This document shows, one piece after another, positions 42,333-50,001 of a stretch of 64,000 nucleotides of DNA. Position 1 is the first letter of the stretch. Every line of letters starts with the position of its first letter. The translations under genes and the position numbers were made by a program. Where the stretch lies: positions 893,097 to 957,096 of the forward strand of contig NZ_KI912267.1 in NCBI RefSeq assembly GCF_000235425.2, in the 5' to 3' direction. Source of the DNA: Pseudofrankia saprophytica. Its GTDB lineage: Bacteria; Actinomycetota; Actinomycetes; Frankiales; Frankiaceae. Under the pieces are notes generated by a model. It did no database searches and was not told where the DNA came from. It saw only the letters and a program-made list of their open reading frames with translations.

Positions 42333-43706
42333 GTGAAGCAGGCTTTCCGCGCATGGTACCCGCTCGATGACGAGGAAAAGAAGGAAATTTACAAGTCAGG
42401 GATTGTAGTCCTTGATACGAATGTTCTCCTAGAATTATACCGATTCTCGACCGAAACGCGAGATGAGGTACTTACGGTTCTCGCCAAGGTTCAAGACCGA
42501 CTCTGGATTCCATATCAAGTCGCGCTCGAATTTCATCGAAACCGGCTCGTGACGATGGGAAACGCGGGGAAAGAGGCGACTGAACTTTTCAGGGAAATCG
42601 CCAGCTCCGAGAGCAACGTAATCGAGAAGTTCCGGACAGCTGCAAAGCGGCGCGGGATTCGTGACCTAGACGAGTCGCGAATCGCAGCTAGCTTTGACGC
42701 GCTACGTTCGCTTGCCGGCGAGCTTGGGCCACAAGAGCCGTTCGAGCTTCCAGACAGCGCAAGTGATGATGCGATACTGAGCCGAATTACAGACCTGTTC
42801 GATGGCAGGGTTGGCCAAGAATTTGACTCTGACCGGCTAGCACGTGAATCAACAACGGGAACCAAGCGCCTGGCCGCCAAGATTCCTCCCGGGTATGCGG
42901 ATACTAAAGAGAAGGGAGTTGACGCATCGCTAGGTGACTACTTTGCGTGGCGTCAGATCCTCGATGAAGTCCAGCGTGAGCCACGCAGTGTGCTTCTAGT
43001 GACGAACGATCAGAAAGAGGACTGGTACCAGAGAATCAAGGGAAAAATCTTGGGTCCCCGACCCGAACTGTCGGCAGAAATCATGAAGGTCGCCGGGGTG
43101 CGACTCCATCTTGCTACGACGCAGACGTTCCTAAGTCAGGCAAAAAGATATCTCGATGTATCAGTCAGCGATCGCGCGGTTGATGAAGCAGCAGCGGAGT
43201 CCGAGCCTGGAAGGCCCGATTTTGATAGGGTTGTGGCAGACCTCTTAGCAGAAACTGGGCGAGCTCATAGGGGTCCCTCCGCAGGATTGGAGCGATATCG
43301 CGCATTTGAGTCTCTATGCATGAACGCTCTGAGGGAACTTGGATGGCTCGCGACATCGACAGGGCGAGGAGACTATGACGCCGAGGTTCCGCTCGCCACA
43401 CCGGACGGGAATCCGGCGGGGCGCATAATATTTGACTTTTCCACCATAGAGGCCTTCCGGGGAAACTCCGGAGCCAGGGGCCGAGTTGTTCGACTTGAAG
43501 AGCGAATGCGGAATATGGTCGACCGGTACCCATATCCGGTCGTCCTCGTGAATCCCGGACCTGATCCGATTACTTTCCAGACACCTCCCAGCGGGAGGTA
43601 TTCATGCCCTTGGGGCGACTACCCTCGCTTTCAGTCGATTACACTGAGAAATCTCTTGACCGGCTCTTTTGATCTTCCCGTTGAGGGGATCGTTCCAGCC
43701 GAGTAA
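42333..43706 (+). CDS. PIN-like (DUF4935-type) nuclease with C-terminal domain
   Basis: This 457-aa protein begins with a PIN-like domain: GIVVLDTNVLLELYRFSTE, RLWIPYQVALEFHRNRLV, then SLGDYFAWRQILDE and VLLVTNDQKEDWY. These are the acidic positions of the PIN_8/DUF4935 family found in defence islands. From about residue 310 a separate domain follows (MNALRELGWLA, GDYDAEVPLATPDG, IIFDFSTIEAFRG, YPVVLVNPG) that could be a nuclease-like or sensor domain; I cannot assign it. Base composition is far lower in GC than neighbours, a sign of transfer. The start is GTG. Likely cargo effector against invaders, by inference. Confidence 0.83.
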   Translation: MKQAFRAWYPLDDEEKKEIYKSGIVVLDTNVLLELYRFSTETRDEVLTVLAKVQDRLWIPYQVALEFHRNRLVTMGNAGKEATELFREIASSESNVIEKFRTAAKRRGIRDLDESRIAASFDALRSLAGELGPQEPFELPDSASDDAILSRITDLFDGRVGQEFDSDRLARESTTGTKRLAAKIPPGYADTKEKGVDASLGDYFAWRQILDEVQREPRSVLLVTNDQKEDWYQRIKGKILGPRPELSAEIMKVAGVRLHLATTQTFLSQAKRYLDVSVSDRAVDEAAAESEPGRPDFDRVVADLLAETGRAHRGPSAGLERYRAFESLCMNALRELGWLATSTGRGDYDAEVPLATPDGNPAGRIIFDFSTIEAFRGNSGARGRVVRLEERMRNMVDRYPYPVVLVNPGPDPITFQTPPSGRYSCPWGDYPRFQSITLRNLLTGSFDLPVEGIVPAE

Positions 43707-43795
43707 TGCTCGCACGATGTGCTAGTAGCCGGGAGTCTTCCCGGCCCACTGCTCGGCCTCATTGATAAGGATGCGGCGCTGGTCTGACCGGTGGG

Positions 43796-43879
43796 GTAGC
43801 GGGTAGCGGCAGGAGTCGGGGCACGTGGCCCCACGCAAGCCATTCGGTGGGCTTCCGCCGCGTGACCGCTACCCGCTAC
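43796..43879. repeat. inverted repeat pair 1
   Basis: GTAGCGGGTAGCGG (43796-43809) is inverted as CCGCTACCCGCTAC (43866-43879), 14 of 14 pairs with a 56-bp spacer. Each arm is itself an internal tandem of GTAGCGG. Confidence 0.75.
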
Positions 43880-43910
43880 GTCGGGCCATTGTTGCAGCGT
43901 GTCGGGGGTA

Positions 43911-43950
43911 GAGGGTGTAGCGGCGGGTGTAGCGCCGCCGCTACACCCTC
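43911..43950. repeat. inverted repeat pair 2 (hairpin)
   Basis: GAGGGTGTAGCGGCG (43911-43925) is perfectly inverted at 43936-43950 with a 10-nt loop that carries another GGTGTAGC. Confidence 0.75.
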
Positions 43951-44124
43951 GCCCAGCCGCTACAGGCGCCGTGAGACACGAAGGCTCGTCGAGTCGGCAG
44001 AGCGGCGCCCCGGACGCGGTGTGGCGATCAAGTGTGAAGTCGTCCGCGTCGTCGCCCGCCACGCGACGGGTGTAAGCCGGCCGATCGCCATGTGGCGGTC
44101 GATCGGGCCGCGCGGCGCCGGGAG

Positions 44125-44208
44125 GTAACGGGTAACCGCTCGTTCGGTCCGGCGCGGGCGCTGGGAGCCGTTTCTGGGCCGCGCTCCGATGATGGGGTTA
44201 CCCGTTAC
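44125..44208. repeat. inverted repeat pair 3
   Basis: GTAACGGGTAACC (44125-44137) is inverted as GGTTACCCGTTAC (44196-44208), 13 of 13 pairs with a 58-bp spacer. It mirrors pair 1 with G to A changes. Confidence 0.75.
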
Positions 44209-44241
44209 ACCTGGACGTTCATGCAGCTCAGACCACGTGCG

Positions 44242-44293
44242 GGGTGTAACCGCGTGTGTAACTCGGCGGTTACACCCTTCGCTGGCGGTTACA
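44242..44293. repeat. inverted repeat pair 4 plus extra copy
   Basis: GGGTGTAACCGC (44242-44253) is inverted as GCGGTTACACCC (44266-44277). A further GCGGTTACA follows at 44285-44293, overlapping the end of the small gene. Confidence 0.75.
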
Positions 44294-44558
44294 TCGCCGG
44301 GCGATGGATTGCGGGGGACGTAGGTGCGCCGGTCCAGCCGTTCCAGGTGTCCGGGACCAGCGCGGCGACGACGGCCGCGAGTACGTCTCGGTCGGATGCG
44401 ACGTCGTCCGCTGGTCCGTAGACGAGGATGATCGTGGTGTCGCCGAAGATGCCGACGAGCATCGCCCCCTCGGGGAGCGTGGCGACCTGCGCGGCCAGTT
44501 CGGCCGCTGTGGTGCCGGGGGCCACCGTAACGGTGGCTACCGGGCTGTGGGCGCTCAC
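44289..44558 (-). CDS. small protein of unknown function (89 aa)
   Basis: This 89-aa protein starts at GTG (VSAHSPVATVTVAPGTT), overlapping the stop of the gene before it by 4 bp (GTGA), so the two are coupled. It shows an alternating strand/helix pattern (AMLVGIFGDTTIILVYGPAD) and ends TWNGWTGAPTSPAIHRPAM. I do not recognise a family. It is probably an element-encoded accessory protein. Confidence 0.65.
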   Translation of the reverse strand: MSAHSPVATVTVAPGTTAAELAAQVATLPEGAMLVGIFGDTTIILVYGPADDVASDRDVLAAVVAALVPDTWNGWTGAPTSPAIHRPAM

Positions 44559-45037
44559 AGCGCCGCCGCCGACCGCGTCCGGCCCATGCCTGCGAGCATT
44601 GCGGGGACCTGGAACCTGTCGGTCATCTCCCAGATCACCCAAGACCGTGACGTCCCGTCCGCGATGACGATCACGGGATGCGGGACGATCACTACGCCAG
44701 CTTCCCACGCGCACGGGGGCCGAACCCCGCATGTGATCACGGCACCTGGGCCGTCCCACAGCCCCCGTTCGTCGACCAGGAGCCGCGCGACTTCCAGCGC
44801 CACCATGCTCCCAACGGGAGACACCAGCGCCGGGCAGAGGGCCAACACGCGACCTGCGCCCTGAGCCACCAGCGACCGGGCGATCGTGTCCGGCCAAAAC
44901 CGCTTCGCCGGAACGAACCTCGGCGCTGGCGACCCGTCCACCAGCACGCCCGCGCGCATCGGTAGCGGATACGGCCGCCAGGGCACCGGAACGGGTCCTG
45001 ACTCGTTCCCGTCCAGTTCGATCGTCACCACCGGCAT
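44555..45037 (-). CDS. protein of unknown function (160 aa)
   Basis: This 160-aa protein starts at MPVVTIELDGNESGPV, with GGGAGG 4 bp upstream. It is rich in hydrophobic strands (GRVLALCPALVSPVGSMVAL, GAVITCGVRPPCAWEAGVVI) and has no clear membrane helix or catalytic motif. It is cotranscribed with the 89-aa gene and divergent from the regulator at 45322. Function unknown. Confidence 0.65.
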   Translation of the reverse strand: MPVVTIELDGNESGPVPVPWRPYPLPMRAGVLVDGSPAPRFVPAKRFWPDTIARSLVAQGAGRVLALCPALVSPVGSMVALEVARLLVDERGLWDGPGAVITCGVRPPCAWEAGVVIVPHPVIVIADGTSRSWVIWEMTDRFQVPAMLAGMGRTRSAAAL

Positions 45038-45321
45038 GGCGCCTCCCACGGTCGCGCTCGACAAGGCCATCCGCGCACGCGGGCGGCCCGGAGTCAGTCA
45101 GACCGACATGTCCGATCCGACCAGCAAGCGCAACTATCCGGGGTCAGGAGAACGCCGAAAGTGACAACTCGGGATGGCACCCGGAGGACATCGGCGCGCG
45201 TGTCCAGGACAGCGATGGGGACATTTTTCGGGCCATTCGCCAGGACGGTGCCCGTCCGGGCTGACAGCGCGATGCACGCCCGCGACGATCAGGGGATCGC
45301 CACCGAACCGCCGAGGAAGCC

Positions 45322-46701
45322 ATGCCCCCGAGCCCCCGACCGCGCACGCTCCTGGCGCTCTTGCTCGTCCAGCGGGAGTGGACCGTAGAGCAGTTCCGCA
45401 GCGCATACGCGGATACCGCGACCAGCCTTTACCGCAAGGCTCACGCCGTCAGCGACCGCACCGCGAAACGCTGGGTTGCGGGAGCCATCGACCGCCCGCA
45501 CCCGGTTTCGCGGCGCGTCCTTGAGACGATGTTCGACGCTGACGTGAAGGCCCTCTTCGGGCCGCCCACCGCCACCGCCGGCCGTGACACGTCACTCGTC
45601 CCAGGCGGGATGGTCACCGATGCGCAAACGGGCGACGATGGTGATGCCATGCCCACCGCTCCAGCGGAGGTGAGTTCAGCGAACCGCCGTGACCTGCTGA
45701 ACGCCGGAATCGCGCTTGCCACGACCACCGCCACCGGCGACCCTCTCGAACGGGCCGAACGTATTTCTCGTGCCATGGCCGCAGCGGCGCCCGACCCGCT
45801 TACGCTCGCCCAGCTCCAACACGGCATCCACTACCTTGCGGGTAGCTTCGCCGCCACCTCACTGACCGAGCTGACACGCCCGATCGAGCGGGCCTGGAAC
45901 GACGCTGAGTCCTTGCTGGAGACACGCGTATCCGGCGGCACCCGTCGGGATCTGGAATCCGTGGCAGGGCAGTATGCCTTCTATCGGGGACGCCTCGCCG
46001 CAGATATGGGCGACGACACCGCAGCGCTCACCTTCCTTGTTCTCGCCGGGCAGCACGCCAAAGCAGCGGGCGACACCCTTCTTTCCGGGTCGGTCGCCGC
46101 CATGCGCTCCGAACTCGCGTTCTTCGCCGGTGACTTCGGTGGCGCAGCCGCCATTGCCGCAGAGGGGGCGATCGGCGCTCACCCGTACCTGGTGCCCGTG
46201 CTCGCCGGTTCCTGTGCTCGCGCGTTCGCTCAAGTCGGGGATACCGACGCCACGCTGACCGCGCTACGCACCATGAGCGACAACGTGTGGACCGGAAAAA
46301 TTCAGCCTGGCGTCGACCCCGGCGACGAGGAAGCCTACGAGGCGTACAGCGCCATCGCGCTGGGCTACCTCGGGCACGGCGACACGGCGGAGGTGCACGC
46401 TCGTAATTCGCTGGCATTGGTAGGGCGGGAAGGGCGTCACATGCAACTGGCGGGAACCCATCTCGCGTTGGCCCGTGCATTCATCCGGCGGTCCAAGCCC
46501 GAGCCGGAGCTAGCAGCGGCCGCGCTCCGCGATGCCCTGCACGCCGGGCAACGCAGCGGTGGCGGGCGCACCACCGGCCGCGCTGTCGGCATCTACCAAC
46601 ACCTCGCCGCCAACCCACGTTGGGCGCGGCTCCCCGCTGTCCGGGACCTGGGCGCGCTACTGCGCGAGCATCGATCACTCGCCGCAGCTTCGGCGGTCTG
46701 A
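45322..46701 (+). CDS. regulator-like protein with helical (TPR-like) C-terminus
   Basis: This 459-aa protein begins with a helical region that looks like a DNA-binding domain (WTVEQFRSAYADTATSLYRK and AVSDRTAKRWVAGAIDRPHP). A long alanine-rich helical array follows (LAADMGDDTAALTFLVLAG, MQLAGTHLALARAFIRRSKP), like actinobacterial XRE/TPR regulators. AGGAAG precedes the ATG. It is divergent from the 44555-45037 pair and is the best candidate for the element's own control protein. A perfect palindrome terminates it. Confidence 0.75.
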   Translation: MPPSPRPRTLLALLLVQREWTVEQFRSAYADTATSLYRKAHAVSDRTAKRWVAGAIDRPHPVSRRVLETMFDADVKALFGPPTATAGRDTSLVPGGMVTDAQTGDDGDAMPTAPAEVSSANRRDLLNAGIALATTTATGDPLERAERISRAMAAAAPDPLTLAQLQHGIHYLAGSFAATSLTELTRPIERAWNDAESLLETRVSGGTRRDLESVAGQYAFYRGRLAADMGDDTAALTFLVLAGQHAKAAGDTLLSGSVAAMRSELAFFAGDFGGAAAIAAEGAIGAHPYLVPVLAGSCARAFAQVGDTDATLTALRTMSDNVWTGKIQPGVDPGDEEAYEAYSAIALGYLGHGDTAEVHARNSLALVGREGRHMQLAGTHLALARAFIRRSKPEPELAAAALRDALHAGQRSGGGRTTGRAVGIYQHLAANPRWARLPAVRDLGALLREHRSLAAASAV

Positions 46702-46720
46702 AGACGTTTACCAGCGCTTG

Positions 46721-46748
46721 CAGCCCGCTTGCAATTGCAAGCGGGCTG
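46721..46748. terminator. 28-bp perfect palindrome after regulator gene
   Basis: The arms CAGCCCGCTTGCAA and TTGCAAGCGGGCTG meet without a loop, 20 bp after the regulator stop, and are followed by CTTTT. It is probably an intrinsic terminator. Confidence 0.7.
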
Positions 46749-46890
46749 ACTTGGATCTTTTGGATGCGCCCGTTCGTTGGACAGGTGTGACCTGCCTCGG
46801 TCGCGACGACGCGACTCGGGGCGTCACGTCCCCTCAACCCAGCCCACCGTGCGCCTACTGCGCGCGGCGGCGTCTGCGATAGGAGTCTTC

Positions 46891-46992
46891 ATGACTGACC
46901 TCAGGAGCATTTCTTTTGGCCGCTTCGGACGCGAACGACCGGCGAACGATCGCCCGCATCGCCTCCCACACATCCTGGGCACGGACCCCTGA
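46891..46992 (+). CDS. possible small protein (33 aa) overlapping next gene
   Basis: An ATG with AGGAG 5 bp upstream opens a 33-codon frame (MTDLRSISFGRFGRERPAND) that overlaps the next gene's start in another frame. It may be a coupling leader for the TTG-start gene. No family is recognised. Confidence 0.25.
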   Translation: MTDLRSISFGRFGRERPANDRPHRLPHILGTDP

Positions 46993-47197
46993 CCGAACCG
47001 CCCGTACACAACCCGCACGCAGCCGCTTCCGCGACCGGTTCTACGAACAGGTCGATCCTGACGGAGTCCTTGCGCCCGACGAACGGGAGCGCCGGGCCGA
47101 GAGTGCCCGTCGCGCCTATTTCACAGCGCTGGCCCGCCGGTCCGCACTCGCACGGCGAAAGAACAAGAACCGAGAGTCCCGACAGACCAACCGCTAA
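46916..47197 (+). CDS. small conserved basic actinobacterial protein
   Basis: This 93-aa basic protein reads RRTIARIASHTSWARTPDRT, then FYEQVDPDGVLAPDERERRA and ARRAYFTALARRSALARRK. I recognise this pattern from many actinobacterial accessory regions, where it sits next to XRE-type regulators; no function is established as far as I know. The start is TTG, with AGGAG 8 bp upstream. It is convergent with the integrase, and the two are separated by a 50-bp palindrome. Confidence 0.75.
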   Translation: MAASDANDRRTIARIASHTSWARTPDRTARTQPARSRFRDRFYEQVDPDGVLAPDERERRAESARRAYFTALARRSALARRKNKNRESRQTNR

Positions 47198-47215
47198 CCC
47201 AATAGCGTCGACATA

Positions 47216-47265
47216 GCGAAGGGCGGTTGGGCTCGGCCACGTGGCCGAGCCCAACCGCCCTTCGC
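47216..47265. terminator. 50-bp perfect palindrome between convergent genes
   Basis: The 25-bp arms are perfect with no loop, centred on CACGTG; the left arm begins GCGAAGGGCGGTTGGG. It separates the small basic-protein gene and the integrase end and is probably a bidirectional terminator. Confidence 0.75.
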
Positions 47266-47276
47266 GTTTCTCGAGC

Positions 47277-48224
47277 TTACTCCTCCGACATGATCCGGTC
47301 GTACGTCCGGCGCGCGCGGGCATTCCGCGCGCTCGCACCGTAGCGGCGGAGCATCTGCGCGGACGTCCAGCCGTTCAGCTCCATCAGGTCGCCTTCGCTC
47401 CCGCCGTTGTCCAGCCACGTGTGCGAGAAGTGGTGGCGGAACTTGTGCGGGTGAACCGGAACGCCGCATTCCTCGCCACGCCGCGCGATCATCTGGTAGA
47501 TGCCGTTCGCGGTCATCGGGTCCCGGTTGTTCACTCCGAGCCAGAGGTTGTCGCGGTGGGCCTGCGAGTGCCGAGCGCGGACGCGGATGTAGCGGTCGAT
47601 CGCTCGTGCGGCCGTGTGGCTGAACCGTACGATGCGCTGCTTCCGGCCCTTGCCCCGGACCAGCAGCTCCCGCGACACAAGATCCAGGTCGCTCCTGCTC
47701 GGGTCCTCCGGGTTGTACCGAATCCCGGCCATCTCCGCCAGGCGGATACCCGTCGCCTTGAAAAGCTCGATGATCGCCGCGTCGCGCCGGTCGACGAACG
47801 TCTTCCCGCGACACGCCTTGACCAACATCGCCAACTCATCCTCGGTGAACACCGGGACGACCTTCTCCCCCACCCTCGGCGGCTTCAGCCGCGCCATGGG
47901 GTTCGGAAGCTCCTCCTCCTCGGCGAGCCACCGGAAGAACTGCTGAAGCGCCCGGAACTGGTTGTTGGCGTAGCTGTCGCTGTACCGGTCGAGCAACCAC
48001 GCGAGCCACGCCCGGACGTCGTCCGGCGAGACGTCAGCCCAGTCGCGACGCTCCGTGTTCGCCAACAGGTGCGCGCCCGCGAACCACTGGGTCGCTTCGA
48101 CGTAGGTCGTGATGGTCGACGGGGATTTTCCCTCGGCCGCGAGATGGAGCCGGAAGGAAGTGATCATTGGCTGGAGCGGGCCAGCGTTCAAGATCCGACG
48201 CTGCCGCGTCCGGGACGCCACCAT
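47277..48224 (-). CDS. tyrosine integrase/recombinase
   Basis: This 315-aa phage-type integrase catalyses site-specific insertion. It has an N-terminal SAM-like core-binding domain (MITSFRLHLAAEGKSPSTIT, YANNQFRALQQFFRWLAEEE). The catalytic domain has the arginine in TGIRLAEMAGI, lysine in RGKGRKQRIV, HKFRHHF (H-x-x-R), a tryptophan in WLDNGG and the tyrosine in MLRRYGAS. All pentad positions are present. It reads away from the tRNA, 81 bp beyond its 3' end, the usual place for tRNA-targeting integrases. Confidence 0.92.
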   Translation of the reverse strand: MVASRTRQRRILNAGPLQPMITSFRLHLAAEGKSPSTITTYVEATQWFAGAHLLANTERRDWADVSPDDVRAWLAWLLDRYSDSYANNQFRALQQFFRWLAEEEELPNPMARLKPPRVGEKVVPVFTEDELAMLVKACRGKTFVDRRDAAIIELFKATGIRLAEMAGIRYNPEDPSRSDLDLVSRELLVRGKGRKQRIVRFSHTAARAIDRYIRVRARHSQAHRDNLWLGVNNRDPMTANGIYQMIARRGEECGVPVHPHKFRHHFSHTWLDNGGSEGDLMELNGWTSAQMLRRYGASARNARARRTYDRIMSEE

Positions 48225-48295
48225 GAAAGTTTACCTCTGTTGCAGCGATATCCGACAGGGCCGCAATCCGGCCTGACTGAATCGGCGCAGGTCAG

Positions 48296-48349
48296 AGGTG
48301 GTGTGTGGGCGTGGCAGGGATCGAACCTGCGACCGCTCGCTTGTAAGGC
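48296..48349. repeat. att site, right copy (in tRNA-Val)
   Basis: This is the partner of 41912-41965, 54 of 54 identical. It covers the 3' 44 nucleotides of tRNA-Val and 10 bp beyond, so insertion restored a whole tRNA at this end. Confidence 0.85.
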
Positions 48350-48377
48350 GAGTGCTCTCCCGCTGAGCTACACGCCC
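48306..48377 (-). tRNA. tRNA-Val (anticodon TAC)
   Basis: This 72-nt cloverleaf has acceptor GGGCGTG/CACGCCC with discriminator A, and D-arm AGCTCAGCGGGAGAGC. The anticodon stem is CTCGC/GCGAG with loop CTTACAA (anticodon TAC), and the T-arm is GCAGG-TTCGATC-CCTGC. CCA is not encoded. The 3' half is the integration target. Confidence 0.95.
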
Positions 48378-48435
48378 GGGAGTCCAGCCAGAGTACGCAA
48401 TGGGGCGTACCGGAGGGGCTGCCGGCGCTGTGATC

Positions 48436-49074
48436 TTACCGGTCGCCGGCCTCCTCGGGATGACGGCCGGCGGTGGCGGCCCGCCCGGGCCCGCGGCCGA
48501 ACAGGCGCGCCAAGGCGGCCTCGACGTCTGCTGAGAGGTTGGAGCCTTCGGGTGGTCCCGGTTCGGCGTCGGCGGGCGCTGGCCTTACCTGGCTGCCGCT
48601 CATCCGGTCCGGGTCCGGTTCGCTGGACGGGGAAGGGATCGCCCGGGCGGGCAGGGCGGGCACAGGCGTTCCGGGTGCCGCCCCGCCCTGGCCCGCCGTG
48701 CCCGGACGCGCCTTGCCCGTCGAGGTGGCACTGCCCGGATGAGCTCCGCCCTGACGAGTGGCACCCGAAGGCGCTGCGCCTGAACGCGCTATGCCTGAAC
48801 GCGCCGTGTCCGGGCGGTCCGCGCCGAGTTGGCCGGTTTCCGGAGCCGCCGGGTCGGTGCGGGCGCCGCAGTCTCGGCAGACGACCAGGCCGAGGGCCTT
48901 CGCCAGGTGGGTGGAGCCGCAGGTGGCGCAGCGGTCGAAGGGTTGGCGCCAGTCCGGCTGACGCTGGCAGTCCGGGCAGACGAGGACCTGTTCACCGCCG
49001 AGGACCGCCCGGCCCCACGGGCTTGCGCCGCGGGCCGGGTCGGTCTGGCGGGTGTGACAGCGATAACACGGCAC
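48436..49074 (-). CDS. zinc-ribbon protein with disordered C-terminus
   Basis: This 212-aa protein's first 70 residues hold four CxxC pairs (CYRCH, CPDCQ, CATCG, CRDCG), enough for two zinc ribbons. The remaining 140 residues are Gly/Ala/Ser/Pro-rich and repeat-like (ARSGIARSGAAPSGATRQGG), probably disordered, with a short helical end VEAALARLFGRGPG. The function is unknown. It lies between the tRNA and the peroxiredoxin gene, outside the integrated element. Confidence 0.75.
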   Translation of the reverse strand: MPCYRCHTRQTDPARGASPWGRAVLGGEQVLVCPDCQRQPDWRQPFDRCATCGSTHLAKALGLVVCRDCGARTDPAAPETGQLGADRPDTARSGIARSGAAPSGATRQGGAHPGSATSTGKARPGTAGQGGAAPGTPVPALPARAIPSPSSEPDPDRMSGSQVRPAPADAEPGPPEGSNLSADVEAALARLFGRGPGRAATAGRHPEEAGDR

Positions 49075-49124
49075 GACGATCCACCCCCGCTCGCGGTACC
49101 GCTCTCGCCGGTCTTTCCCGGGTC

Positions 49125-49583
49125 CTACAGGGCGGCCAGCGCCTTGAGGTACTCGGCCTGGTCACGGGCGTCGGGGATCGCGTTGACGACCTTCCACTGC
49201 ACGACACCCTCCTTGTCGATGACGAAGGTGCCGCGCACGGCGATGCCCTTGTCCTCGTCGAAGATGCCGTAGGACTTGGCGACCGCGCCATGCGGCCAGA
49301 AGTCCGCGAGCAGCGGGAACTCGTAGCCCTGCTCGTTGGCCCACACCTTGTGCGCGAACGCCGAGTCGACGGAGACGGCGAGGACCTGCACGTCGTCGTT
49401 CTGGAACGAGCCCAGGTCGTCGCGGACGGAGCACAGCTCGCCCTGGCAGACGCCGGTGAACGTAAGCGGGTAGAAGATCAGGACGACGTTGCGCCGCCCC
49501 CGGAAGTCGGACAGGGTCACGACCTCGTTGTTCTGGTCCTTGAGCGAGAAGTCGGGGGCGACGGCGCCGACATCGACGGTCAC
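49125..49583 (-). CDS. peroxiredoxin (AhpE/BCP type)
   Basis: This 152-aa thiol peroxidase that reduces hydroperoxides has the active-site strand [20 protein letters not shown]46 is the peroxidatic cysteine within PxxxTxxC. A second cysteine at C51 is in the position of the resolving cysteine of BCP/PrxQ enzymes. The rest ([34 protein letters not shown]) matches AhpE-like proteins. It lies near DUF3052 and aceE; as I recall, mycobacterial ahpE has a similar neighbourhood. Confidence 0.9.
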   Translation of the reverse strand: MTVDVGAVAPDFSLKDQNNEVVTLSDFRGRRNVVLIFYPLTFTGVCQGELCSVRDDLGSFQNDDVQVLAVSVDSAFAHKVWANEQGYEFPLLADFWPHGAVAKSYGIFDEDKGIAVRGTFVIDKEGVVQWKVVNAIPDARDQAEYLKALAAL

Positions 49584-50001
49584 GTGATCATCCTCCGGTC
49601 ATGGCCTGTGCGCGGACGCGCGTGCTGAGCCAAGCATGCCATCGCGCCGCGACCGACTCGTCCCGCCGTTGCCGCCCCCACAGGCGCGCGCTTGCCCCCG
49701 TCTCGCGGAATCCGGCGCGTCTCATGGAATCCGCCCCGCGCCGTCCCGACGCCGCGACAATGCCGGTGGCGACGACGACGCGGCGACAGCCGCCCCGCCG
49801 CCGCGGTCACGGCACGGCACGGCAGACATGGCAGACACGGCACGACACGCACGGCACGGCGGCCAGGGCACGGCGACGAACTCCGCGCCAAAGACACGCG
49901 ATGTTCAGCCGCGAGGTGTCCAATTGCAGCCAGATAGCCCCATCGGCGCTACTCTGAGCGCGGCCGGCCGCCAGCCGGGCCGCGCGGAGGGACGAGATCC
50001 A
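49584..50001. other. non-coding gap with GGCACGGC-type low complexity
   Basis: This region lies between the divergent peroxiredoxin and DUF4234-type genes. 49805-49870 is rich in short repeats of CACGGCACGG form. Promoters for both genes must be here, but no motif is clear enough to call. Confidence 0.4.

Larger units (their letters stand above)
43707..44288. other. repeat-rich non-coding region of the element (iteron-like)
   Basis: These 582 bp have no convincing gene but at least four inverted-repeat pairs of one sequence family built on GTGTA[AG]C and GTA[AG]CGGGTA[AG]C. They lie upstream of none but downstream of both flanking genes. The region could be a replication origin, transfer site or accessory binding locus. 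Confidence 0.55.
41912..48349. mobile_element. integrative element in tRNA-Val
   Basis: This 6.4-kb element is bounded by a 54-bp direct repeat of the tRNA-Val 3' half (41912-41965 and 48296-48349). The intact tRNA and the integrase are at the right end and the displaced tRNA 3' fragment at the left, the geometry expected for tyrosine-integrase insertion. Cargo: PIN-like nuclease, two small overlapping genes, a TPR-like regulator and a small basic protein. No conjugation or replication protein is recognised. Parts, mainly the nuclease gene, have clearly lower GC than the host. Confidence 0.85.

Noticed and set aside
49805-49870. CRISPR-like repeat array
   Set aside because: Short GGCACGG units with no constant repeat/spacer length; simple low-complexity DNA.
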